This document shows positions 18,480 to 30,143 of a stretch of DNA of 48,946 bases, one piece after another. The DNA comes from Gammaproteobacteria bacterium. Lineage in GTDB: Bacteria > Pseudomonadota > Gammaproteobacteria > PS1 > Pseudothioglobaceae. The stretch's first letter is position 1; each line of letters starts with the position of its first letter. The position numbers and the translations under genes are program-made. The DNA lies in the NCBI GenBank assembly GCA_030739975.1, contig JASLYC010000010.1, forward strand, positions 1 through 48,946, read 5' to 3'. The notes below the pieces were generated by a model, which saw only the letters and a program-made list of their open reading frames with translations, searched no databases and had not been told where the DNA came from.

Positions 18480-18935
18480 ATGATATTTTCTTTATTTGTT
18501 GTAATGACTCTGGTTGAGATATATGTATTAGTGACTGTGGGAGAAGCTATAGGTGGATTTTCTACAGTCCTACTGGTTGTTGTGACAGCGCTAATTGGTT
18601 CAACACTTTTGAAACAGCAGGGCTGGTCTGTTATGGCTAAAGCTCAGCAATCTATAGATAACGATCAAACACCGGCATTTGAAATGCTAGAGGGTGTTGT
18701 AATACTAGTTTCTGGTGTGTTATTGTTGACTCCAGGTTTTATAACTGATGCTGTAGGTTTGTTGGGTCTAATGCCGTGGTCAAGGGGGTACTTTATTGAC
18801 CAATTTTTGTCAAAGAATGCACAAAAAATATTTACCCAAAAAAATACCGTCTTTATTCACAGAAATAGACAGCAAAATAGTCACCAGAAAGAAACCAAAA
18901 AGGACACCATTGAAGGTGAATTTTGGGAGGATTAG
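18480..18935 (+). CDS. fxsA: FxsA family membrane protein
   Basis: Small inner-membrane protein of 151 residues. It has hydrophobic segments at about 1-22, 26-46 and 75-98, and the family pattern TLVEIYVLVTVGEAIGG and GVLLLTPGFITDAVGLL. E. coli FxsA eases exclusion of phage T7 by the F plasmid, but its cellular role is unclear. The tail is polar and ends KEGEFWED-like. The downstream folC reading frame begins inside its last codons. Confidence 0.9.
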   Translation: MIFSLFVVMTLVEIYVLVTVGEAIGGFSTVLLVVVTALIGSTLLKQQGWSVMAKAQQSIDNDQTPAFEMLEGVVILVSGVLLLTPGFITDAVGLLGLMPWSRGYFIDQFLSKNAQKIFTQKNTVFIHRNRQQNSHQKETKKDTIEGEFWED

Positions 18936-20131
18936 CTAAATTTAATGACGACTCTCTTGCTGATTGGCTTAGCTGGCAAGAGTCACTACATTCACAAGTC
19001 ATTGATCTTGAACTTAGTCGAGTTGACAATGTTTATCGTTCGCTGTTCCCTGATGGTGTTCCGTTTAAGGTTATAACTGTTGCTGGCACTAATGGCAAAG
19101 GCTCAACTATAGCTTTTATTGATAATATATATCAGCAGTCTGATTATGTCGTAGGAAAATTCACCTCACCACACATTACTAAATACAATGAACGCTTTGC
19201 AATTGATGGAATAAATGTCAGTGACCAAGATATATGTAAAGCCTTTTCTCATATCGAATCTCATAGAGGTTCAATATCTTTAACCTACTTTGAGTTTTCT
19301 ACCCTAGCTGCATTAGTTATTTTTACTAATCATAATGTTGAAATAGCTTTATTAGAGGTTGGCTTAGGTGGTAGGCTTGACTCTGTAAATATAGTTAACC
19401 CTGATGTTAGTGTGATTACTAACATTTCAATAGATCATGTTGACTATCTAGGTGACACTAGGGAGCTTATAGGGTTTGAGAAGGCTGGAATTATGAGGCC
19501 AAACGTGACTTGTATCTGCGGTGATAGTAATCCTCCAGAGTCAATAGCAAAACACGCAAAAAGCATTGGTTCTCAAGTTATTTATGTAGATTCTCCTTAT
19601 GTAGGAGAAATTAATATGCCTGGAGAACACCAAAGAATTAATGCCGCGGTAGCAATTAAAGCTATAGAACAACTTCAAAATAACAAACCAGTAACTAAGA
19701 TACAGGTTTCTGAAGGGGTAAGAAATGCCTCACTAAATGGGAGATATCAACAGATAACGATAAATAATAAGAGTCTTATACTTGATGTAGCACATAACGA
19801 AGCCGCTATAGCTGTTCTAGCAGAAGAGCTAAGGAAAGAAAATACCCCAACAATTGCAATATTTTCTGCCCTAAAAGACAAAAATATTAGTGCCATGGTT
19901 AATCAAATTAGCAAGATTATTGGTAAATGGATACTAGTACCTCTTGACACCGATAGAGCAATACCTATAACAGAATTGGAAAACACTTTCAGTCCATCTG
20001 ATAATGTAACTGTATCTAATAATATGGAATTAGCCATTAACCAGGCAATTAACTCAAATAGTTATAAGAGAATTGTAATTTTTGGATCATTTCATACTGT
20101 AACTGATGCGGCAAAGGTTCTTAATATATAG
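18923..20131 (+). CDS. folC: Bifunctional folylpolyglutamate synthase / dihydrofolate synthase
   Basis: Adds glutamate to dihydropteroate and then extends polyglutamate tails on folates. The ATP loop TVAGTNGKGST lies at about residues 52-62. EVGLGGRLDSVN and SIDHVDYLGDTRELIGFEKAGIM are Mur-ligase-family segments, and the C-terminal domain contains ILDVAHNEAA. Length 402. The start is uncertain: the TTG at 18923 overlaps fxsA by 13 bp and sits on top of the GGGAGG that would otherwise be its Shine-Dalgarno, and no in-frame ATG or GTG lies nearby. The accD gene that usually precedes folC is not here. Confidence 0.93.
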   Translation: MGGLAKFNDDSLADWLSWQESLHSQVIDLELSRVDNVYRSLFPDGVPFKVITVAGTNGKGSTIAFIDNIYQQSDYVVGKFTSPHITKYNERFAIDGINVSDQDICKAFSHIESHRGSISLTYFEFSTLAALVIFTNHNVEIALLEVGLGGRLDSVNIVNPDVSVITNISIDHVDYLGDTRELIGFEKAGIMRPNVTCICGDSNPPESIAKHAKSIGSQVIYVDSPYVGEINMPGEHQRINAAVAIKAIEQLQNNKPVTKIQVSEGVRNASLNGRYQQITINNKSLILDVAHNEAAIAVLAEELRKENTPTIAIFSALKDKNISAMVNQISKIIGKWILVPLDTDRAIPITELENTFSPSDNVTVSNNMELAINQAINSNSYKRIVIFGSFHTVTDAAKVLNI

Positions 20132-20229
20132 AACACCAGTATTCATTAGAGCATCCATTCAGCTAGAACAATACTATCGATAAAATCTTGTAAAATTGCT
20201 ATTAATTACTAAATTTATGTGAAACGTAT

Positions 20230-21078
20230 ATGGGTGATTTTTTTGCTGGGATTGGAAGAGTATTTGGCATATTAAACTGGTCCGACTGGCTAACAATTGC
20301 AATACTTATAGGGTTCATGTTGTTGGGATATAAGCGTGGCCTAGCAAGAGAATTAATCAACTTCGCTTTTTTCATTGCTACTATCTTTATTTCGTGGCTA
20401 CTCTACCAGGGCCTAGCCAACAGTACATTGATAACTTGGCTAGTTCTTTCACAGAAGTCGTACTTAACAATTTCATTTAGCATTATATTTATTGGTCTAT
20501 TGATTCTAAAAATGGGAATATATAAAATAATTGAAAAATCAACATCCATTACCAACCCTTGCTCTTTAAATATAATCTTTACCCGTGCCATGTTCTTTGC
20601 GTTGGCTTTGTTTTTTAGTTGGCAATATATAGGTGTAGTCTCCCAGGTTGATTCTGTAAAATATATCATTCCTAATGATTCGTTAAGGATGAACTTATCA
20701 TTTGTTGTTATTTTTAGCTTAATTACTGGTACCTTTTTCTTGCTCGCAAAAGTTTTTAATATATCGGTCGATGACAGTAAACCGTGCTTACTGGCGCCGT
20801 TTTTCGAAAAAATATTGGGACTATTACATGGATCTGACAATATTCTTAATGCGCGCAATATAAACAGCATTCAGAACAAAGTCTTGGGTAGCCTTACTGG
20901 GCTTATTAAGGGGGCAATATTTGTACTGGTTCTGGTATTAATTTTGCAAAACGTGAGCTGGGTATCTCAGCAATATTTTTGGATTGAGACTGATGGAGCT
21001 TTAAGATTTTTCCAAGATATTGCTACATCAATTAAGCCAACACTGTCTCAGTACTTTTTGTTTATAGAAATAGAATAA
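20230..21078 (+). CDS. cvpA: CvpA family membrane protein, unusually long
   Basis: The N-terminus has the CvpA signature NWSDWLTIAILIGFMLLGYK followed by RGLARELINF, and the C-terminus has LGSLTGLIKGAIFVLVLVLI. CvpA is needed for colicin V production in E. coli and affects envelope function; its biochemical role is open. At 282 residues it is far longer than E. coli CvpA (about 160). The extra middle part adds about three hydrophobic spans and may be a second copy of the C-terminal half, which is inference. Its place between folC and purF supports the name. The SPOR gene dedD that often lies between folC and cvpA is missing. Confidence 0.85.
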   Translation: MGDFFAGIGRVFGILNWSDWLTIAILIGFMLLGYKRGLARELINFAFFIATIFISWLLYQGLANSTLITWLVLSQKSYLTISFSIIFIGLLILKMGIYKIIEKSTSITNPCSLNIIFTRAMFFALALFFSWQYIGVVSQVDSVKYIIPNDSLRMNLSFVVIFSLITGTFFLLAKVFNISVDDSKPCLLAPFFEKILGLLHGSDNILNARNINSIQNKVLGSLTGLIKGAIFVLVLVLILQNVSWVSQQYFWIETDGALRFFQDIATSIKPTLSQYFLFIEIE

Positions 21079-21089
21079 GGAATTAATTT

Positions 21090-22607
21090 ATGTGTGGAAT
21101 TGTTGGGATATTATCTACTACCAATAAGAATACTGCGGTATATATTTACGACGCTTTAACGATACTTCAGCATCGTGGACAAGACGCTGCAGGAATTGTT
21201 ACTTCACATAAGGGCCGTTTCTATATGCGTAAATCTAATGGCTTAGTAAGAAACGCATTCAGAACTAGACATATGGCTAGTCTGATTGGAGATATGGGTA
21301 TAGGTCATGTCCGTTACCCAACCGCTGGGAGCTCTTCTGGAGCAGAGGCACAACCATTCTATGTGAACTCGCCATACGGTATAGCTTTTGCACATAATGG
21401 CAACTTAACAAATACTAAACAACTTGAAAAAGAATTATTTGAACAAGATCTTCGCCATATAAACACCAATTCAGACTCTGAAATATTGCTAAATGTATTT
21501 GCAAGTGAGTTGGCAAAAATACAAAAACAGCGGATCGACCATGAAGATATATTTAGTGCTGTCAACAAGGTACACAAACGCGTTCGCGGAGCATACGCCA
21601 ATATCGGCATGATCCCTGGTTATGGCATATTCGGTTTCCGTGATCCGCACGGAATTAGGCCTCTAATTCTTGGCAAAAGAACTACCAAAGATGGAACTAA
21701 ATATATGCTTGCATCCGAGAGTGTGGCTCTCACAGCTCTTGGCTATCAAGTTATTAGGGATGTTAGGCCAGGAGAAACTGTTGTAATTGATAGAAAGGGT
21801 AATTTACACTCAGGGCATTGCTCTGACAACAAAGAACACACTCCATGTATCTTTGAGTTTGTCTATTTTGCTAGGCCAGATTCAATAATTGACAGTATCT
21901 CTGTATATAAATCTAGATTAAGAATGGGCGAAAAGCTAGCGCTTAAAATCCAAAATATATTAAATAAAGAAAGAATAGATGTAGTTATCCCTATACCTGA
22001 TACATCAAGAACTAGCGCTCTTCAGGTTGCATCTAAACTTAAAATTAAATATAGCGAGGGTTTTATAAAAAATCGCTATATAGCACGCACATTTATAATG
22101 CCAGGACAGAAACAAAGAAAGAAATCAGTACGACAAAAGCTTAGCGCTATCGAGTTAGAGTTTAAAGGCAAAAATGTATTGCTAGTTGATGACTCTATTG
22201 TTCGAGGTACGACAAGTGAACAGATAGTGCAAATGGCTAGGGGTGCTGGAGCTAACAAAGTATTTTTCGCATCAGCTGCACCCCCTGTAAGGTTTCCAAA
22301 TGTCTACGGTATAGATATGGCCAGCAAAAAAGAGTTTATTGCTAATAACAAAACTACTAGTCAGATTTGCAAATCAATAGGTGCAGATAAGCTTATCTAT
22401 CAAGATTTAGATGACTTAGTCTGGTCAGTGCAGCAAGGTAACTCAGATATAAAGTCTTTTGACTGCTCTTGTTTTGACGGCAAATATATTACCAACGACG
22501 TAGACAAGCAATATCTTGAAGAAATAGAATCATTAAGGTCTGACTCAAACAAGGAAAAAAACAATATCAACGAAAGCTCTGAATTAATTTGTAATGATGT
22601 AGAATAG
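21090..22607 (+). CDS. purF: Amidophosphoribosyltransferase PurF
   Basis: First committed step of purine synthesis: PRPP plus glutamine gives phosphoribosylamine. The N-terminal nucleophile Cys2 is exposed as MCGIVGI. The glutaminase domain has LQHRGQDAAGI and GHVRYPTAGSS. The transferase domain has the PRPP motif VLLVDDSIVRGTTSEQI at about residues 365-381 and GVDMA-like YGIDMASKKEF. 505 residues, the usual size. It follows cvpA by 11 bp with AAGGAAT as the ribosome-binding site, in the classical cvpA-purF order. Confidence 0.97.
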   Translation: MCGIVGILSTTNKNTAVYIYDALTILQHRGQDAAGIVTSHKGRFYMRKSNGLVRNAFRTRHMASLIGDMGIGHVRYPTAGSSSGAEAQPFYVNSPYGIAFAHNGNLTNTKQLEKELFEQDLRHINTNSDSEILLNVFASELAKIQKQRIDHEDIFSAVNKVHKRVRGAYANIGMIPGYGIFGFRDPHGIRPLILGKRTTKDGTKYMLASESVALTALGYQVIRDVRPGETVVIDRKGNLHSGHCSDNKEHTPCIFEFVYFARPDSIIDSISVYKSRLRMGEKLALKIQNILNKERIDVVIPIPDTSRTSALQVASKLKIKYSEGFIKNRYIARTFIMPGQKQRKKSVRQKLSAIELEFKGKNVLLVDDSIVRGTTSEQIVQMARGAGANKVFFASAAPPVRFPNVYGIDMASKKEFIANNKTTSQICKSIGADKLIYQDLDDLVWSVQQGNSDIKSFDCSCFDGKYITNDVDKQYLEEIESLRSDSNKEKNNINESSELICNDVE

Positions 22608-22638
22608 CGTCTATTATTGTTAATGTGATATTCCAAAC

Positions 22639-23802
22639 ATGAAGGATACAAAATTCAATACTAAAGCGATACGCGAGGGATATAGGAGCACCCAAGAGCA
22701 AGAACACTCGGAAGCTATATTCTTAACATCAAGCTTTGCATTTGAGTCTGCTGAACAGGCAGAAAGGCGTTTCTCTAATGAGGAGCCAGGTAACATTTAT
22801 ACAAGATTTACTAACCCTACTGTTGAAGCATTCGAAAAAAAGCTTGCTTCACTAGAGAATGCTGATGCATGTGTTGCTACTTCCAGTGGTATGGCGGCAA
22901 TCTTTGCAACTATTATGTCATTGCTTAAGTCAGGTGACCATATAGTAGCATCTCGCAATATGTTTGGAACCTCCATTGTACTGCTTAACACTATTGTTTC
23001 AAAATTCAATATAGAAATTAGTTTTGTAGATCTTGGCAAGCTTGATGAATGGGAATCATCAATAAAAAACAACACTAAACTTTTTTTACTGGAGACCCCT
23101 TCTAACCCATTAGGGGAGGTGGTTGATTTAGAGTTGTTATGTAATATCGCTAAACCTAATAATATATTAGTTGCGGTTGATAATGCAATACTAACCCCGG
23201 CACTTCAAAATCCAATATCTTTGGGTGCAGATATAGTTATACATTCAGCAACAAAATACATTGATGGACAGGGTAGATGTTTAGCTGGAGCGGTAGTTGG
23301 AAGTAAAGACATTATCGAACAGGTTCATACATTTGTACGTGCTACTGGTCCTAGCTTGAGTGCATTTAATGCATGGCTAGTATATAAAGGTCTAGAGACC
23401 TTAAGTTTGAGAATGAAAGCGCACTGTGATAATGCTATGAAGCTGGCTAACTGGCTTGAACTACAAAAAAATATTGAAAAGGTATATTATTTAGGTCTAG
23501 AGTCGCATCCTAGTCATGAACTTGCTAAAAAACAGCAGTATGGTTTTGGCGCTATTGTGTCTTTCAAAGTTAATGGTGGCAAGAATGAAGCATTTAATAT
23601 TATTAATAAAACAAAAATGCTTTCTATTACTGCAAATTTGGGCGACACAAAATCTACAATAACACATCCAGCATCAACAACTCATGGGCGTTTAAGTGAT
23701 GATGAAAAAATACGCTCTGGGATTGAAGACAACTTAATTAGGATTTCTGTTGGGTTGGAATGTATAGATGACGTTATAGATGATATAAATAGGGGCCTTT
23801 AG
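22639..23802 (+). CDS. metZ: O-succinylhomoserine sulfhydrylase MetZ
   Basis: PLP enzyme that makes homocysteine directly from an activated homoserine and sulfide. The PLP lysine is K206 in HSATKYIDGQGR, and other Cys/Met-metabolism family marks are YTRFTNPTVEAFE and VATSSGMAAI. The purF-metZ neighbourhood, DGQGR and the total of 387 residues favour MetZ over MetB. Using sulfide directly would suit a sulfur-oxidising lifestyle. A second PLP enzyme of the same superfamily, cystathionine beta-lyase-like, lies at 31106-32275. Confidence 0.92.
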   Translation: MKDTKFNTKAIREGYRSTQEQEHSEAIFLTSSFAFESAEQAERRFSNEEPGNIYTRFTNPTVEAFEKKLASLENADACVATSSGMAAIFATIMSLLKSGDHIVASRNMFGTSIVLLNTIVSKFNIEISFVDLGKLDEWESSIKNNTKLFLLETPSNPLGEVVDLELLCNIAKPNNILVAVDNAILTPALQNPISLGADIVIHSATKYIDGQGRCLAGAVVGSKDIIEQVHTFVRATGPSLSAFNAWLVYKGLETLSLRMKAHCDNAMKLANWLELQKNIEKVYYLGLESHPSHELAKKQQYGFGAIVSFKVNGGKNEAFNIINKTKMLSITANLGDTKSTITHPASTTHGRLSDDEKIRSGIEDNLIRISVGLECIDDVIDDINRGL

Positions 23803-23842
23803 GTATAATTTTTTTTATTGACAAATAACTGGAACAAAATCA

Positions 23843-24352
23843 ATGCAGAACTCTTTTTCATATGAAGAACTTATAAGTTGTGGTGACGGCGAGCTGTTCG
23901 GCCCTGGAAATGCACAACTTCCTAAGCCCCCTATGCTAATGTTTGACCGCATAACACATATATCTACCGATGGCGGTGAATACGGAAAGGGTGAAATTAT
24001 CGCTGAACTAGATATTAAGCCGGAGCAATGGTTCTTTGGATGTCACTTTAATAATGACCCTGTTATGCCTGGATGTTTAGGTGTGGACGCGATGTGGCAA
24101 TTAATTGGTTTTTATTTGGGATGGCTTGGCGGTCCAGGGAGAGGCCGAGCTCTTGGTGCGGGCAACATAAAGTTCACCGGACAGGTACTTCCAGATGCAA
24201 AAAAGATTACCTATAGGGTAAACTTGTCACGAGTTATTGCGCGTAAACTATATATGGGTATTGGAGACGCAACCATGGAAGTAGATGGAAAAGTTATATA
24301 TGAAGCTACCAACTTAAAGGTTGGCTTGTTTACTGACACGAGTAGCTTCTAA
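23843..24352 (+). CDS. fabA: 3-hydroxydecanoyl-ACP dehydratase/isomerase FabA
   Basis: Dehydrates 3-hydroxydecanoyl-ACP and isomerises the trans-2 product to cis-3, the entry to anaerobic unsaturated fatty acid synthesis. The active-site pair is H68 in [16 protein letters not shown] and D82 in GVDAMWQ. 169 residues, close to the 172 of E. coli. Its stop shares one base with the fabB ATG (TAATG), which gives tight coupling. Confidence 0.98.
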   Translation: MQNSFSYEELISCGDGELFGPGNAQLPKPPMLMFDRITHISTDGGEYGKGEIIAELDIKPEQWFFGCHFNNDPVMPGCLGVDAMWQLIGFYLGWLGGPGRGRALGAGNIKFTGQVLPDAKKITYRVNLSRVIARKLYMGIGDATMEVDGKVIYEATNLKVGLFTDTSSF

Positions 24353-25569
24353 TGAAAAGAGTTGTTGTTACAGGTATGGGAATTGTTTGTAGCTTGGGTA
24401 ACAACAAAGAGGAGGTCTTGGAGTCTCTAAAAACTGCAAAATCAGGCATTAAGTTCGATCAGTCTTATGCCGACATGGGGCTAAGGTCACAAATTTCTGG
24501 AGCTATCTCTGAATTAGACACAAGCGACATTATTGATCGCAAAATGAAGCGCTTTATGGCTGATGCAGCCATCTATAATGCTATAGCGCTTGACGAAGCC
24601 ATTAGACAGTCTGGGCTTGCCCAGGAGCAAGTATCTAACCAGCGCACTGGCCTAATAATGGGCTCTGGAGGTGCAAGTAACCAGAATGTTGTAGAGTCTG
24701 CCGATATTTTAAGAGAGAAAGGTATAAAACGTGTTGGCCCCTACAGAGTACCTCGCACTATGGGCTCAACCACTTCAGCGTGCTTATCTACTTTATATAA
24801 AATTAAAGGAATCAACTATTCAATCAGCTCTGCATGTTCAACAAGTGCGCACTGTATAGGTAATGCCATGGAACAAATTCAAATGGGCAAGCAGGATGTT
24901 GTATTTGCTGGAGGTGGAGAGGAGTTAGACTGGTCATTGACTATGCTTTTTGATGCTATGGGTGCATTATCTTCAAAGTTCAATGATAAGCCTGAAATAG
25001 CTTCTAGAGCATTCGATACTGATAGGGATGGATTTGTTATATCTGGAGGTGGCGGAGCTCTGGTACTTGAGTCACTCGAACATGCACAATCAAGAGGTGC
25101 AAACATAATTGCTGAATTAACTGGGTATGGTGCAACATCGGACGGCTATGATATGGTTGCGCCAAGCGGCGAAGGTGCAAAAAACTGTATGCTTATAGCA
25201 ACATCTACGGTAGATGGCCCTATAGACTATATTAATGCTCATGGCACTTCAACTCCTGTTGGAGATGTCAAGGAACTTGCCGCTATCAAGTCAGTTTTTG
25301 GTGACAATATACCTTACGTAGGGTCAACCAAATCTCTATCTGGTCATGCTCTAGGAGCTGCTGGAGTTAACGAATCAATATATTCTTTATTGATGCTCCA
25401 AAACGACTTTTTAGCTGAATCTGTAAATATAGATAATCTTGACCCAGAGGCTGAAGGCATTCCTATAGTACAAACAACTACCATACAATCACTCAACAGG
25501 GTAATGTCCAATAGCTTTGGTTTTGGTGGAACCAATGCATGCCTAGTGTTTGAGAAATTTATTCAATAA
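24352..25569 (+). CDS. fabB: 3-oxoacyl-ACP synthase I FabB
   Basis: Condensing enzyme that elongates the cis-3-decenoyl-ACP made by FabA. The Cys-His-His triad is C162 in [13 protein letters not shown]297 in [12 protein letters not shown] and H332 in [11 protein letters not shown]. The glycine-rich end [14 protein letters not shown] is also typical. 405 residues. Co-translated with fabA. The 51-bp gap to the convergent secF shows no clear terminator hairpin. Confidence 0.97.
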   Translation: MKRVVVTGMGIVCSLGNNKEEVLESLKTAKSGIKFDQSYADMGLRSQISGAISELDTSDIIDRKMKRFMADAAIYNAIALDEAIRQSGLAQEQVSNQRTGLIMGSGGASNQNVVESADILREKGIKRVGPYRVPRTMGSTTSACLSTLYKIKGINYSISSACSTSAHCIGNAMEQIQMGKQDVVFAGGGEELDWSLTMLFDAMGALSSKFNDKPEIASRAFDTDRDGFVISGGGGALVLESLEHAQSRGANIIAELTGYGATSDGYDMVAPSGEGAKNCMLIATSTVDGPIDYINAHGTSTPVGDVKELAAIKSVFGDNIPYVGSTKSLSGHALGAAGVNESIYSLLMLQNDFLAESVNIDNLDPEAEGIPIVQTTTIQSLNRVMSNSFGFGGTNACLVFEKFIQ

Positions 25570-25620
25570 CAACAAATCAAGCCTTACCTTAAAAGATACA
25601 TAGGCTCATTAGTGCGCTAG

Positions 25621-26541
25621 CTAAGGTCGAGAATCGATCTCTTTCTTTTCCTTCTCAGATGGAAGCATGTCCTCTTTAGTTATGCCTAAAGCAAGTATCA
25701 TTGAGCTAGCAACATATATAGAAGAGTAGGTACCAATGATTACCCCTATAAGCAATGCAAGGGCAAAACTATTAATGATTTCACCTCCAAGCAAAAACAA
25801 TGCTACAAGAACAAGTAAAGTTGTAACGGATGTCATAATAGTTCTTGAAAGTGTTTGGTTTAATGCACCATTAACAATTTTCTTTGGGTCATTATGCCTT
25901 GTAGCTAAAAAGTTTTCTCTTATCCTGTCAAAAACAACTATTGTATCGTTTAAGGAATAACCAATAACCGCTAAGATTGCAGCAAGAACTGTCAAATCGA
26001 ATTCGATTTGAAATAAAGAAAACACACCAAGAGTTATAATTACGTCATGGATGAGTGCAGAAATAGAACCCAAGGCGAAACGATATTCGAACCTGAAAGC
26101 AACATAAATAAGTATCCCTATTAGGGCATATAGCATTGCTAAACCGCCATCATTGGTCAACTCTTCGCCTACCTTTGGACCAACAAACTCAACACGCCTA
26201 ATGTCTGCTCCATCACCTAATAATCTGATAATTTTGCTGCTAATCTTTGCCGATGAAGCTCCTTGAGGTTCGAGACGAATTAAAATTTCATTTGTAGATC
26301 CGAAATATTGAACGTTAGCGCTATTGTATTTTTCTTTGGCTAGTGTTTCACGGACATCATCTAAATTAACAGGGCTACTATAACCAACCTCAATCAGAGT
26401 ACCGCCAGTAAAATCAATACCAAACTTTAAACCCTGGGAGGCAAGTGAAAATATCGAGACCGCGACAATTATAGCTGAAAAAATAATCGCATAAGTACGC
26501 TTACCAATGAAATTAATTTCTGGAAGACTTAACAACTTCAT
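25621..26541 (-). CDS. secF: Protein translocase subunit SecF
   Basis: Inner-membrane partner of SecD that uses the proton gradient to help SecYEG release and pull exported proteins. 306 residues with six predicted spans. The family segments are GLKFGIDFTGGTLIEVGY (about 32-49), GPKVGEEL, AAILAVIGYSLNDTIVVFDRIRE and the SRTIMTSVTTLL region. Start overlaps secD by 4 bp. Last gene of the serS-yajC-secD-secF run. Confidence 0.97.
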   Translation of the reverse strand: MKLLSLPEINFIGKRTYAIIFSAIIVAVSIFSLASQGLKFGIDFTGGTLIEVGYSSPVNLDDVRETLAKEKYNSANVQYFGSTNEILIRLEPQGASSAKISSKIIRLLGDGADIRRVEFVGPKVGEELTNDGGLAMLYALIGILIYVAFRFEYRFALGSISALIHDVIITLGVFSLFQIEFDLTVLAAILAVIGYSLNDTIVVFDRIRENFLATRHNDPKKIVNGALNQTLSRTIMTSVTTLLVLVALFLLGGEIINSFALALLIGVIIGTYSSIYVASSMILALGITKEDMLPSEKEKKEIDSRP

Positions 26542-28391
26542 ATTGATAGCTCCTTAACTTTTCTTTCACCATATATTATATTAATAATACCTCTAGATAC
26601 AACAATAGCGGTAAACATAGAAGTAACTATACCTATAGATAATGTTATAGCAAATCCCTTTATAGGTCCGGTACCAAAGCTAAAAAGCACCAATGACGCA
26701 ATCAATGTTGTGATGTTTGCATCAGCTATAGTAAGTAATGCCTTATCGTAACCAGCAGAGATTGCTTTTTGAATGTTGGTGTTTGCTCTTAGCTCTTCCT
26801 TAACCCTTTCAAAGATAAGTACATTAGCATCAACAGCCATACCAACTGTAAGAACTATTCCTGCAATGCCAGGCAGTGTCAGTGTTGCTTGGATGATCGA
26901 TAATACGGCAACAATCATAACTAAATTAAGTGTCAATGCAACATTGGCTACCAAACCAAATAATCTATAACGGATAGCCATAAAAATCAATACTAGCAAG
27001 AATCCAGAAATAACTGACAGTATTCCTTTCTCTATATTGTCTGCACCCAAGCTAGGCCCTATAGTTCTCTCTTCAATAATTTCAATCGGAGCTGACAGTG
27101 ATCCGGCCCTTAATAGTAAAGCTAGATTGCGAGCCTCACGACTACTATCAATTCCAGTAATTTGAAAACGATTTGAGAAGGTTCCCTGTATTGTTGCTGC
27201 ATTTATTATATCTTTTGTGGTTGTTCTCTTTTTAATCGTACTTCCATTTACAGAGATGGTTTCAATTTTATTTTCAATAAATACTACAGCCATACGGTGG
27301 TGCAAATACTTCTTCGTAGTTTCAAGCATAGCCCTACCTCCAGGGCTATCGAGAGTTATATTCACCATAGGAACATTATTCTCTTGGTCAATACCTGATG
27401 CCGCTCCAGTAATATTTTCTCCTGTTGCAATTACTCTAGTTTTTAGTAACAGCGGTCTACCATCTTTGAAATAAAATAATTTAGAGCCGATTGGTGTTTT
27501 GCCTGACTGTATAGCTGTTTGAGTGTCATTCTTCTCATCAACCAATCTAAATTCAAGTGTTGCTACAGCTCCAAGTATTTCTTTAGCTCTAGCTGTATCT
27601 TGAACTCCTGGCAATTGAACAACTATACGGTTTGACCCCTGCTGCTGAATAATTGGCTCCGCCACTCCAAGCTCATTTACTCTATTTCTTAGTGTAGTTA
27701 TATTTTGTTTTAGGGCGCCCTTAGTTACTTCTCTTTGTGCACTTTCGCTTATTGCAAATGTAGATGTCAATTCATCCTCACCATCAATATCAACTATTAC
27801 TAGGTCGCCAACTTCTGATTTAATAAGCGATAGGGCCTTTTCCTTTAGTGAAGAATGTTTAAAGCTTACAACAATTGTTTCGTTATCTTTCTTTATACTT
27901 TTGTATAGTCGATCTGCTCTTAACAATGCACGCAACTCATTATGGTACTTATCTATAGATCTTGATAATACAGCCTGCATATCTACTTCTAGTAGGAAAT
28001 GAACACCACCCCTTAGGTCTAAACCAAGAGACATAGCCTTGCCACCAAAATCTGACAACCATATAGGTACAGAAGGTGCAAGATTAAGTGCTACAACGTA
28101 ATTACGTCCAAGCTCATCCTTTAAAGATTCTTTTGCTGATAACTGTGAACTATTGTTATTAAATCGAACCAAAATACGTCGGTTTGATAATCCTGCAGAC
28201 TTGTAATCAATATCTTGACTCTTAAGTATTCCTTCAATCTTGTTTAAGTCAGTTTGGCTAATTACATTATCGCCAGCACTTGAAACTTGTACAGCAAGGT
28301 CTGATCCAAAAATATTTGGTAAAGCGTATAGAGCTGATATTAAGAGAAAAAAAGCGATTAAGGCATTCTTCCATCCAGGATAATGGTTCAT
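26538..28391 (-). CDS. secD: Protein translocase subunit SecD
   Basis: RND-superfamily membrane protein of 617 residues that works with SecF and YajC. It has an N-terminal span, a large periplasmic P1 region beginning after LGLDLRGGVHFLLEVDM, and five C-terminal spans with GIVLTVGMAVDANVLIFERVKEE, the SecD/SecF signature holding the proton-relay Asp. Distances are 27 bp to yajC and a 4-bp overlap with secF, so the genes form one operon. Confidence 0.97.
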   Translation of the reverse strand: MNHYPGWKNALIAFFLLISALYALPNIFGSDLAVQVSSAGDNVISQTDLNKIEGILKSQDIDYKSAGLSNRRILVRFNNNSSQLSAKESLKDELGRNYVVALNLAPSVPIWLSDFGGKAMSLGLDLRGGVHFLLEVDMQAVLSRSIDKYHNELRALLRADRLYKSIKKDNETIVVSFKHSSLKEKALSLIKSEVGDLVIVDIDGEDELTSTFAISESAQREVTKGALKQNITTLRNRVNELGVAEPIIQQQGSNRIVVQLPGVQDTARAKEILGAVATLEFRLVDEKNDTQTAIQSGKTPIGSKLFYFKDGRPLLLKTRVIATGENITGAASGIDQENNVPMVNITLDSPGGRAMLETTKKYLHHRMAVVFIENKIETISVNGSTIKKRTTTKDIINAATIQGTFSNRFQITGIDSSREARNLALLLRAGSLSAPIEIIEERTIGPSLGADNIEKGILSVISGFLLVLIFMAIRYRLFGLVANVALTLNLVMIVAVLSIIQATLTLPGIAGIVLTVGMAVDANVLIFERVKEELRANTNIQKAISAGYDKALLTIADANITTLIASLVLFSFGTGPIKGFAITLSIGIVTSMFTAIVVSRGIINIIYGERKVKELSI

Positions 28392-28418
28392 CTTTTATGA
28401 ATCTCCGAGCAAAATTAA

Positions 28419-28751
28419 TTAATTAGCACTGCCCTTTGGCATTTTTTGGTTTATACCTTGCTTTTGTACTTTGACAATAACACCTTTAGAGATTTCTAGA
28501 TCAGCAAACGAATCATCGACCGAAATAATTTTACCAACTACGCCACCGTTTGTAACAATCTCGTCACCCTTCTTTAGTTCAGCTAGTAGGGATTTGTGGT
28601 CTTTGGCTCTCTTTTGTTGTGGCCTGATAAGCAAAAAATACATCAACACAAACATAACCAGTAAAAATGGTATTCCACCTAGAGAGCCGGCACCTGCTAG
28701 AGATCCTTCAGCTGCAAATGCTGGGGTAATAAATATATCTAATAAATTCAT
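28419..28751 (-). CDS. yajC: Sec translocase accessory subunit YajC
   Basis: 110 residues with one N-terminal membrane span (about 28-46: IPFLLVMFVLMYFLLIRPQQ) and the conserved RPQQKR, GDEIVTNGGVVGKI and basic end. YajC joins SecDF in the holotranslocon. Twenty bp downstream of serS and 27 bp upstream of secD. tgt and queA, the usual upstream neighbours, are replaced here by serS. Confidence 0.96.
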   Translation of the reverse strand: MNLLDIFITPAFAAEGSLAGAGSLGGIPFLLVMFVLMYFLLIRPQQKRAKDHKSLLAELKKGDEIVTNGGVVGKIISVDDSFADLEISKGVIVKVQKQGINQKMPKGSAN

Positions 28752-28771
28752 CTTAGTAACTCCTTATATAG

Positions 28772-30136
<1,365 letters not shown>

Positions 30137-30143
30137 TTATACT

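Noticed and set aside
23818-23842. TTGACA just before fabA as a promoter -35 box
   Set aside because: Only about 20 bp remain before the fabA ATG, with no -10 box at proper spacing.
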